From NCBI GenBank assembly GCA_937934705.1, contig CALGYY010000058.1, positions 1 through 29,425 on the forward strand: DNA of 29,425 nucleotides. The letters run 5' to 3'. Shown here piece after piece: positions 23,298-29,425 of this stretch. Position numbers and translations under genes: made by a program. The notes below the pieces were generated by a model that saw only the letters and a list, made by a program, of their open reading frames with translations, did no database searches and was not told where the DNA came from. Source of the stretch: an uncultured Bacteroidota bacterium. Its GTDB lineage: Bacteria > Bacteroidota > Bacteroidia > Bacteroidales > CAIWKO01. Within the stretch, counting starts at the first letter, position 1. The number at the start of each line of letters is the position of its first letter.

Positions 23298-25895
23298 TTA
23301 GTAATAATCTCTCCAGTCGGTCTTCTTCTCCAGTTTCAGATCCTGGAGAACAGAAGCTTTAACACGGATAGTGAAATTGTAACTCTGCCGGAAACCCATC
23401 GGGATCCAGTTCAGCACCATTTCCCAGCAATGCAGGTCCCTGTAAATGTTGATTGATGTATAAGAGAAATCCTTATTGGCAAAATCGTAACCTGAAGTAA
23501 ACCCGAGTTTCCATTTGGATGTTATGGAAATATCGCCTGAAAAATTAAGCGTCTGTGTCGTGTCCCGCTCGTAAGTGTTCAGACTGTGATTGAAACGCTT
23601 TCCATAAGTCAGGTTGTAACTCAGCGTCAGGCTCCAGGGGTTGTTGTAATCCACTGAAGGAATCGGGTGAATGACATTGGCCTGCCCGGCGGCTGGCTGA
23701 TCCGCGTTTTGCCGCTGTTCTTTACGCTTAAAGTCATTGTGCCCTATTGTCAGGCCAACCCCCAGCATCCATTCATAGCTGGCCAGGTGAAAGAGCCTTT
23801 TGTTGACCTGCCATTCGGTCTTATTGATTCTCCTTCCGGAAGAATCTGTAACATAGGGATCCCAGGAACCGGCGTAGTTGATGTCGATCCGTTTGAAAAG
23901 ACGCGTCCTCCCGGTTACCGTGAGGTTGTCCCAGTTTAATGAATCCCTGGCCAGGTCATACCCGCAGCGGATGGTGAGGTCCTCGATCAGCATGACCTTG
24001 CGGGTTCCTGTCACACTGTCTTTTCTGTTACGCACCTTCATCTCCAGGTTGTTTGACAGAGCAAAGGAGACTTTTCCTGACTGCCCGTCGGCCGGGTAGC
24101 CGTAAATACCGTTTTCAAAACGTGAATACTTCGTGTAGTTTCCCAGGGTATCGGTGAGCGCGTAGCGATAATACCCCCAAGAAGGTTTTCCGAAATCTGG
24201 CCTGTAGCTGAAGCTGACCGAGGGAGTCATGACATGCCGAACCGCTTTCAGGGCGCCTTTCTTCATCTGATACATGGCATATATCCGCGTATTGAGTGTG
24301 GATGAATAGTTGAAATCCCTTGCTGTGGCAAACCCATCCAGCGTGTCGGTCCGCAGGTAAGCCGTATCCGCATCCCGGTAAAATTCCTTGTAGGTGGACT
24401 GGAAGTACCAGCGTTCATTATAATTAAAGGTATTATTCCATGAGAAATATTTAAAAACCTTTGTTGTTGCGGAAATGGGGATGTTGTGCTGTATCCCGTT
24501 CTGCATCCTGCGCAGGCTTTGGGTGGTGAGGAGCATGGAGTCCGGGGTATTCAGCTTGTTCTGGGCATTCATCACATAATTGATGCTGATATTGTCCCAC
24601 CAGCGCAGCCGGGTTTTGTTCTTTTTACGAAAGGGATAAAAGCGCGCAACGGAGAAGCTCAGTTCCGGTGCACGGAGCAGGACTTCCCTGGTACCTGTAT
24701 TTTGTTTGTATCCCAGGCTGAGTGCAAAATTGTAACGCCCCTGCCCGAAACTGGTCTGATAGGCGATGCTGGATTCAAAATCGTTCGAGAGGTAATCCTG
24801 GGCGCTGGTCGGGTTATACTTATTGTAGTTGTTGGATCCCGCGTTGACATTGGCGGAGAAACTGCTGTTCGGGCGAGCCTTGGGGTCTTGCTTGTGCTGC
24901 CATTTCACAAAAATGCTTTGCTCCTTCCGGTAATCAGGCAGTTCCTTTTCCCCGAAAATATTCTCCGCATAACTGATATTGAAACTTCCCTCGTACTTAT
25001 ATCGCTTCTTGTAATTGGATGCGATTTTAGCGGCCCAGCTTCCGCGGGTGTAGATATCGCCCCTGAGGGCAAGATCGATGTAGTCGTTGATGCCCCAATA
25101 GTATCCGCCGTTTTCAAAAAAGAAACCCCTGTTGGCCGATTGACCATAAGTGGGGATCAGTATTCCGGACAGCTGGCCTTTTTTATTCGGGAAGAAGCCA
25201 AAGGGAACGATCAGGGGTGTGGGGACATCCTCGATGACCAGATAGGCAGGGCCTGAAACAATTTTGTCATTGGGAATCACTTTGGCTTTAAAGAACCGGA
25301 TCTCATAATGAGGATCTTCGTTTGGACAGGTGGTGTATTTCCCGTCCTTCACATTGGTGGTGTTGTCGGCAAAGCGTTTCACCACAGATCCGTGCAGGTA
25401 ACTGTCGCCCTCCTGGGTGATGATCTCTTTGATCAGACCCTTTTTGGTAACGAAATTATACCGTATGCTCTTCGCGGAGAAGGATTGGCCCCCGTCAGTA
25501 AACAAGGGCTTCTGAACTTCCCGGCCTGAACTGTCCCTGATCACCGTTGCAAACAGCGAATTGTCATTAAAATCAATCTCCACATATCCCGCCTTCAGGG
25601 TGATGTCCTCATAATAGATCTCCACATTGTTATAAAGGAAAACTTTATTGTCTTTTAGTTCGATGCGGATTGAGTCGGTCGCCAGGTACCTGATCGCTGA
25701 TTTAATGGCGTTAGGTGAGACCTCGATGCGCTTGTCGGGAATGCTGTCGGTTACGATGCTGTCGGCCACACTCAGGTAAGTGCCGGCCGGCACCCTCACA
25801 CTATCCTGCCCCCTGACCACGTTAAAAGACAATAAGAACAGGGAGGAGCAAAGGATGAAGCAGATTTTGTATTTAGTTAATAAATCCGTTGACAA
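23298..25895 (-). CDS. lptD: LPS-assembly protein LptD homologue (Bacteroidota type)
   Basis: A large 865-residue outer-membrane barrel that inserts lipopolysaccharide into the outer leaflet. The signal peptide is about 1-29 (KICFILCSSLFLLSFNVVRG). Residues about 55-185 form the periplasmic OstA/LptA-like jellyroll with IRIELKDNKVFLYNNVEIYY and KAGYVEIDFNDNSLFATV. The barrel domain (about 200-865) includes GFFPNKKGQLSGILIPTYG and ends with the conserved tail GFRQSYNFTIRVKASVLQDL. The start codon is TTG at 25893-25895: an in-frame TGA lies a few codons upstream and there is no ATG before the signal peptide. The disulfide-forming Cys pattern of the proteobacterial protein is not evident; there is a Cys in KYTTCPNEDPHYEI. 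It heads an operon with DUF3822, rsmD and a GT-C-like gene, and is divergent from amiC. Confidence 0.88.
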   Translation of the reverse strand: MSTDLLTKYKICFILCSSLFLLSFNVVRGQDSVRVPAGTYLSVADSIVTDSIPDKRIEVSPNAIKSAIRYLATDSIRIELKDNKVFLYNNVEIYYEDITLKAGYVEIDFNDNSLFATVIRDSSGREVQKPLFTDGGQSFSAKSIRYNFVTKKGLIKEIITQEGDSYLHGSVVKRFADNTTNVKDGKYTTCPNEDPHYEIRFFKAKVIPNDKIVSGPAYLVIEDVPTPLIVPFGFFPNKKGQLSGILIPTYGQSANRGFFFENGGYYWGINDYIDLALRGDIYTRGSWAAKIASNYKKRYKYEGSFNISYAENIFGEKELPDYRKEQSIFVKWQHKQDPKARPNSSFSANVNAGSNNYNKYNPTSAQDYLSNDFESSIAYQTSFGQGRYNFALSLGYKQNTGTREVLLRAPELSFSVARFYPFRKKNKTRLRWWDNISINYVMNAQNKLNTPDSMLLTTQSLRRMQNGIQHNIPISATTKVFKYFSWNNTFNYNERWYFQSTYKEFYRDADTAYLRTDTLDGFATARDFNYSSTLNTRIYAMYQMKKGALKAVRHVMTPSVSFSYRPDFGKPSWGYYRYALTDTLGNYTKYSRFENGIYGYPADGQSGKVSFALSNNLEMKVRNRKDSVTGTRKVMLIEDLTIRCGYDLARDSLNWDNLTVTGRTRLFKRIDINYAGSWDPYVTDSSGRRINKTEWQVNKRLFHLASYEWMLGVGLTIGHNDFKRKEQRQNADQPAAGQANVIHPIPSVDYNNPWSLTLSYNLTYGKRFNHSLNTYERDTTQTLNFSGDISITSKWKLGFTSGYDFANKDFSYTSINIYRDLHCWEMVLNWIPMGFRQSYNFTIRVKASVLQDLKLEKKTDWRDYY

Positions 25896-25934
25896 TTTAT
25901 TCTCTGCCTTAGGGAGTCAAAGGTTGTGAACCTG

Positions 25935-25942
25935 TAATTTTG
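25935..25942 (+). promoter_or_regulatory. -7 promoter box (TAATTTTG) for amiC
   Basis: TAATTTTG matches TAnnTTTG and lies 41 nt upstream of the amiC ATG in the 88-bp gap shared with lptD. A convincing TTG at the -33 position is not seen. Confidence 0.4.
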
Positions 25943-25956
25943 TTTGGAAATCAAGA

Positions 25957-25964
25957 CAAAGCTA
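25957..25964 (-). promoter_or_regulatory. -7 promoter box (TAGCTTTG) for lptD
   Basis: On the minus strand this reads TAGCTTTG, matching TAnnTTTG, 61 nt upstream of the lptD TTG start. It lies downstream of the amiC -7 box in the amiC direction, so the two predicted transcripts would cross each other's promoter. Confidence 0.35.
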
Positions 25965-25983
25965 TATAAAATTCGGCACCCGG

Positions 25984-27150
25984 ATGAAACGCAGATTTAT
26001 ATTTTTTGTTATACCCTGTCTGCTGCTTTTTACTTCTGTTGCACGTCAGCCGGAAGCAGCGGGCTTCAGCAGGCTGGGGGTGAAGCGGGTAGTGATCGAC
26101 GCCGGGCATGGCGGACATGATCCGGGCGCGGTCGGCAAAAAGTTCAAAGAAAGCAGTATCACCCTATCCATCGCGCTTAAGCTCGGACAAATGATCCAAC
26201 AGGAGTTTCCGGAGGTGGAAGTCATTTATACGAGAAAAACGGATGTCTTTGTTGAGCTTCACAAAAGGGCTCATATCGCAAACGAGGCCAAGGCTGACCT
26301 GTTTATTTCCCTGCACTGCAATGCATCCAAAAGCACATCGGCCACGGGGACAGAGACCTGGGTGATGGGTTTGCATAAAAGTGAGGCCAACCTGGAGGTT
26401 GCGAGACTGGAGAATGCGACCATTCTCCTGGAAGATGATTATGGGGCGCGTTACGACGGATTTGACCCGAACTCCCCTGAAGCATATATTATTTTCTCCC
26501 TTTTTCAGAATCTGTACCTTGATCAGAGCCTCAACCTGGCCGCTCAGATTCAAAAACAGTTTACGAATCGTCTGGGACGTGTTAACCGGGGGGTTAAGCA
26601 GGCCGGCTTCCTGGTTCTTTACAAAACCACCATGCCTGGTGTCCTGATTGAGGCCGGATTCATTTCCAACGCAGAAGAAGAAATCTACCTTGGATCGGAT
26701 CATGGACAGCAGCAGCTGGCAAAAGCTATTTTCGCTGCATTTAAGACATACAAAACAGGTATAGAGGATGTTATTATCCCTGAGGACACAGATGAGGCTC
26801 TGGTCAGTCCGCCCGATACTGCCAGGGTAGTGCAGAAAGACCCGCCTGTGGTGAAAGATACCCTTCAGCAGAGTGGTATCATCAGCTTCAGGGTGCAGTT
26901 CACCACCTCCCCGAAAGAGAAAGATCTGCGGGATCCCGTCTTTTCCGGTTTGAAGGATGTTAAGTCTTACTATCACAGTGGCTTATATAAATATACTGCA
27001 GGCATCTTTTCAATGATGGATGAAGCGGTTCGATACCAGGGCGAGGTCAGACAAAAGGGATTCAAAGACGCTTTTGTAGTAGCATTTCTGGATGAAAAGC
27101 GCATCAGTACTGCAGAAGCCGAGCAGATCCTAAAAAATCAGAAGAAATAA
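25984..27150 (+). CDS. amiC: N-acetylmuramoyl-L-alanine amidase with C-terminal SPOR-like domain
   Basis: A zinc amidase that cuts the bond between N-acetylmuramic acid and the stem peptide, used to split septal peptidoglycan. The 388-residue protein has a signal peptide (about 1-26), an Amidase_3 domain (about 33-255) and a C-terminal domain (about 300-388). Zinc and catalytic residues are intact: His42 in DAGHGGHDPG, Glu56 in KESS, His111 in SLHCNA, and Glu223 in IEAGFISN. An insert at about 135-185, rich in acidic and aromatic residues (LEDDYGARYDGFDPNSPEAY), may be the regulatory helix that covers the active site in AmiB/AmiC-type enzymes. The C-terminal part (FRVQFTTSP, YKYTAGIFSMMDEA, GFKDAFVVAF) resembles a SPOR domain that binds denuded glycan. 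The mce gene follows after 57 nt. Confidence 0.94.
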   Translation: MKRRFIFFVIPCLLLFTSVARQPEAAGFSRLGVKRVVIDAGHGGHDPGAVGKKFKESSITLSIALKLGQMIQQEFPEVEVIYTRKTDVFVELHKRAHIANEAKADLFISLHCNASKSTSATGTETWVMGLHKSEANLEVARLENATILLEDDYGARYDGFDPNSPEAYIIFSLFQNLYLDQSLNLAAQIQKQFTNRLGRVNRGVKQAGFLVLYKTTMPGVLIEAGFISNAEEEIYLGSDHGQQQLAKAIFAAFKTYKTGIEDVIIPEDTDEALVSPPDTARVVQKDPPVVKDTLQQSGIISFRVQFTTSPKEKDLRDPVFSGLKDVKSYYHSGLYKYTAGIFSMMDEAVRYQGEVRQKGFKDAFVVAFLDEKRISTAEAEQILKNQKK

Positions 27151-27172
27151 TCTGCCTTCTGAAATATAATTA

Positions 27173-27180
27173 TAAATTTG
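27173..27180 (+). promoter_or_regulatory. -7 promoter box (TAAATTTG) for the MCE gene
   Basis: TAAATTTG matches TAnnTTTG and lies 27 nt before the TTG start of the MCE gene. It suggests that the MCE gene can be transcribed apart from amiC. No TTG -33 element is visible. Confidence 0.45.
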
Positions 27181-27207
27181 CACTCCTAACCAAATCACAG
27201 GCAAGCG

Positions 27208-28209
27208 TTGAAGATATCCAGGGAAGTCAAGATAGCGTTGGTATTTGTGGTGACCCTTGCACTCTTTATCTGGGGGTTCAATTTCCTGAGCGGAAAGGAT
27301 GTCTTTTCCAAACAGCGTACTTACTATGCTGTTTACGATCAGATCAATGGCCTTGACGAGGCTAATCCTATTGTGGTCAGCGGCCTCAAAATAGGGCAGG
27401 TTAAACGCATCAGCTTCCATCCCGATTTTAAAGGAAAGATCCTGGTGGAATTTCTGGTCACCAACAATGATATTGAGATTCCCAGCAATTCTGTAGCCCG
27501 CCTGTTTTCCTCGGATATCATGGGATCCAGGGCCATTGAGATCAGGCTCGGCAACAGCACCACTATGGCCCAGTCAGGCGACACCCTCTCCACCGAACTG
27601 GCAGCCACCCTGGGCGAAGAAGTGAGCATACAGATGCTGCCGATCAAACAGAAGTTTGAAAATGTGATGCTTTCTCTTGACTCTGTTCTGGTGATCATAC
27701 AGTCCATCTTTAATGAAAATACGCGGCAGAACCTCATGATGAGTTTTGAGAGCATCAAACTGACCATCCAGAACCTGGAGCATACCACATTCACCATCGA
27801 TACCCTGATGACTACGCAGAAATACAAGCTGGCGGCCATCATCGGAAACGTGGAATCCATCTCTGCCAATATCAAAAAGAACAACGACAAGATCACCAAT
27901 ATCATAGAAAACTTCTCAAAAATATCCGATACGCTGGCCAAGGCCAATATAGCAAGCACCATCGACAATGCCAACAAAGCTATCGGGGAGTTTTCCAGTA
28001 TTGTGGAACGGATCAACAGGGGAGAAGGCTCCCTGGGGATGCTGGTCAACAATGATTCTCTGTACCGTAACCTGGAATCATCGTCGGATCAGTTGAACCA
28101 GTTAATTGAAGATATCAAGCTGAATCCCCAGAGATATGTGCACTTTTCGCTGTTCGGCAGAGGCGGGAAGAACAACAGGTACGAGCCTCCTGCAGAAGAA
28201 CAGAAGTAG
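27208..28209 (+). CDS. MCE/MlaD family lipid-transport protein
   Basis: A 333-residue inner-membrane-anchored periplasmic protein. Residues 7-28 are a single transmembrane helix (VKIALVFVVTLALFIWGFNF). The MCE domain is about 36-115, with YAVYDQINGLDEANPIVVSG, GLKIGQVKRISF and SSDIMGSRAIEIRLG. A long helical, probably coiled-coil region (about 135-305) follows, with INRGEGSLGMLVNNDSLYRN at about 269-288, a stretch common to MCE proteins. MCE proteins form hexameric rings or tubes that carry phospholipids between membranes. The start is TTG; MKISREVKIALVF is the expected family N-terminus, and no ATG lies nearby. The usual partners, the MlaE permease and MlaF ATPase, are not encoded in the window. 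Confidence 0.92.
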   Translation: MKISREVKIALVFVVTLALFIWGFNFLSGKDVFSKQRTYYAVYDQINGLDEANPIVVSGLKIGQVKRISFHPDFKGKILVEFLVTNNDIEIPSNSVARLFSSDIMGSRAIEIRLGNSTTMAQSGDTLSTELAATLGEEVSIQMLPIKQKFENVMLSLDSVLVIIQSIFNENTRQNLMMSFESIKLTIQNLEHTTFTIDTLMTTQKYKLAAIIGNVESISANIKKNNDKITNIIENFSKISDTLAKANIASTIDNANKAIGEFSSIVERINRGEGSLGMLVNNDSLYRNLESSSDQLNQLIEDIKLNPQRYVHFSLFGRGGKNNRYEPPAEEQK

Positions 28210-28238
28210 CCCTCAACATCCATTATTTATATCTGTCC

Positions 28239-28269
28239 TTGCATAATCGGCAAAGCTTTCTTATATTTG
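28239..28269 (+). promoter_or_regulatory. Promoter with -33 TTG and -7 TATATTTG
   Basis: This is the best promoter in the window: TTG at 28239-28241, a 20-bp spacer, and TATATTTG at 28262-28269, matching the Bacteroidota TTG / TAnnTTTG arrangement. It lies 37 nt upstream of the secreted-protein gene. Confidence 0.6.
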
Positions 28270-28306
28270 TCCGATTGATTTCATTTTCCTTACCCCAAAA
28301 ACCTCA

Positions 28307-29347
28307 ATGCTTATGAAAAAACTGATTACATGCCTGGCAACACTGCTCCTGATCCCCGGACTTTATGCCCAGATCACCATCAACGAAATGCCGGATGTTG
28401 GTGATGATGTTATGTATAAGGTGATCAACGAAAACACCTTTGATCCCCTGCCCACGACCACGGGCGTAAATGTGACATGGGATTACACCGGAATTTATGA
28501 GCGCAGCGACACCATCATTTATTCCTATATTGACCCGTCAACCACACCGGAAGCAGATTCATTTCCTACCTCAATGGTGGCTGAAGCGACAGAAGGGATC
28601 ACCGGCCACTTCTTCTTTTCCAGTGATGCCGGTGCATTTTACCGCGATGGGTTTTATACCGCAGACCTGCAGATTTTCTACAGCAACAAACTGAAACTTT
28701 GCCAGCTCCCCTTTGAGTTCGGGGACGATTATACCGACACCTATGCCGGTAACGGTTGGATGACCGGTGTGCCCAACCCGGTGACCATTGACGACGGTTC
28801 TTTCTATTTTGAAGTGCAGGGAGTAGGTACTCTGCGCATGCCTTCCGGTTACTGGGACAGCGTATTCAGGGTTTATTATGAGGAAGAGTTCTCCGTAAAG
28901 ACCGACCTGGGTATCGGGAGTCCGGTAACAGTTCTGACGATCAATGAATTTGGTTACGAGTACTGGAAACCGGGCGTTGTTAAGCCGATACTCACCTATT
29001 ACAGCACCAATATCACAGATCTTGGTGGCGGAAATACGACTGAAGAAGCCGCACGCTGGCAAAAGTGGCTGACCCCCGACGGCACCAATCCAAGCAGCAT
29101 CGCAGAAGTTAGCCGGGAGGAGATTACGGTCAGCCCCAACCCCGCCAATGACCTTGTTAAGGTCAGCATCAGCAGCGGGATGATAAACAAAGTGGAAATG
29201 ATCGATATGCTCGGTAAAACGATGTTCAGCAAAGACGTGGCCGCCCACGTTGTCAGCATCAATGTGTCATCGTATCGCAGCGGTATTTATTTCATCCGTA
29301 TCTGGAACGACCAGAATCAGCTTACCACACGTAAACTGGTGGTGTAA
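28307..29347 (+). CDS. Secreted protein with type IX secretion C-terminal sorting domain
   Basis: A 346-residue exported protein with a signal peptide (MKKLITCLATLLLIPGLYAQ, from the second Met at 28313) and a C-terminal type A T9SS sorting domain of about 75 residues. The sorting domain starts EEITVSPNPANDLVKVSISS, continues VEMIDMLGKTMFSKDV, then SSYRSGIYFIRIWNDQNQLT and ends TRKLVV, all characteristic. The middle (about 25-255) is beta-rich with no catalytic motif I recognise, including a GVNVTWDYTGIYERSDTIIY segment common in Bacteroidota secreted proteins. It should cross the outer membrane through the PorV/SprA machinery and be anchored or released at the cell surface. Either ATG (28307 or 28313) could be used; the second gives the cleaner signal peptide. 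It has its own promoter and terminator, so it is monocistronic. Confidence 0.88.
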   Translation: MLMKKLITCLATLLLIPGLYAQITINEMPDVGDDVMYKVINENTFDPLPTTTGVNVTWDYTGIYERSDTIIYSYIDPSTTPEADSFPTSMVAEATEGITGHFFFSSDAGAFYRDGFYTADLQIFYSNKLKLCQLPFEFGDDYTDTYAGNGWMTGVPNPVTIDDGSFYFEVQGVGTLRMPSGYWDSVFRVYYEEEFSVKTDLGIGSPVTVLTINEFGYEYWKPGVVKPILTYYSTNITDLGGGNTTEEAARWQKWLTPDGTNPSSIAEVSREEITVSPNPANDLVKVSISSGMINKVEMIDMLGKTMFSKDVAAHVVSINVSSYRSGIYFIRIWNDQNQLTTRKLVV

Positions 29348-29373
29348 TAGGCATAAAATTGTACTGTATGGAA

Positions 29374-29407
29374 GAGGCTGTCTCAAAAGGGCAGCCTCTC
29401 TTTTTTA
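29374..29407 (+). terminator. Rho-independent terminator
   Basis: Arms GAGGCTGTC (29374-29382) and GGCAGCCTC (29390-29398) pair over nine positions, with one G-T wobble, around a 7-nt loop. A run of six T follows at 29401-29406. It lies 26 nt after the stop of the secreted-protein gene. Confidence 0.88.
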
Positions 29408-29425
29408 TTGGAAATCAGGGCCTTA

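Noticed and set aside
24486..25256. A 256-codon open frame on the plus strand inside lptD
   Set aside because: It is antisense to the LptD barrel, has no promoter box or family motif, and its hydrophobic stretches follow from the complementary barrel codons.
26164..26976. A 270-codon open frame antisense to the amidase gene
   Set aside because: The amidase has all catalytic residues in the other frame; the antisense product has no recognisable motif.
1..29425. CRISPR arrays, tRNA or rRNA genes, insertion sequences and prophage
   Set aside because: No regularly spaced repeats, cloverleaf-like segments, transposase, integrase or phage structural motifs were seen in any frame.

Overview
The window looks like a piece of chromosome from an anaerobic, Bacteroidales-like member of the Bacteroidota. 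The evidence is a type IX secretion C-terminal sorting domain, a Bacteroidota-type LptD, a DUF3822 gene beside rsmD, an amidase followed by a stand-alone MCE protein, a split-subunit transhydrogenase next to ion antiporters, and a butyrate kinase. Many genes are preceded by an octamer matching the Bacteroidota -7 promoter consensus TAnnTTTG, and almost none has a Shine-Dalgarno site. No tRNA, rRNA, CRISPR array, insertion sequence or prophage is visible, and no gene-free stretch exceeds about 205 bp. Coding density is very high.

Layout. Positions 1-5225 (minus strand) hold an ion-transport block: a CaCA Na+/Ca2+ exchanger, a CPA2 cation:proton antiporter with universal-stress-like tails, a CNNM/CorC-type CBS protein, and a partial butyrate kinase running off the left edge. 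Positions 5374-6880 (plus) hold a small outer-membrane barrel and a lipoprotein with an internal duplication. Positions 6882-9826 (minus) are the three-gene proton-translocating transhydrogenase operon pntAa-pntAb-pntB.

Positions 10058-18914 (plus) form a tight run: a TetR regulator, an MMPL/RND transporter, a LolA-like periplasmic protein, a DUF1302-like outer-membrane barrel, a DUF2147 protein and an AddA-type helicase-nuclease. The first four provide a regulator plus inner-membrane, periplasmic and outer-membrane parts, and read as a trans-envelope lipid or lipoprotein-like export route with unknown cargo. This is the best candidate in the window for an undescribed system. cysS (18957-20435) follows under its own probable promoter.

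Positions 20416-25895 (minus) are lptD, a DUF3822 gene, rsmD and a GT-C-like membrane protein in one operon; the last overlaps cysS tail to tail by 20 bp. Divergent from lptD are amiC and an MCE gene (25984-28209, plus), then a T9SS-sorted secreted protein ending in a strong rho-independent terminator. The right third is therefore mostly about envelope biogenesis: LPS insertion, septal peptidoglycan splitting, and lipid transport between membranes.

All functional calls come from reading motifs by eye. No database search was run.
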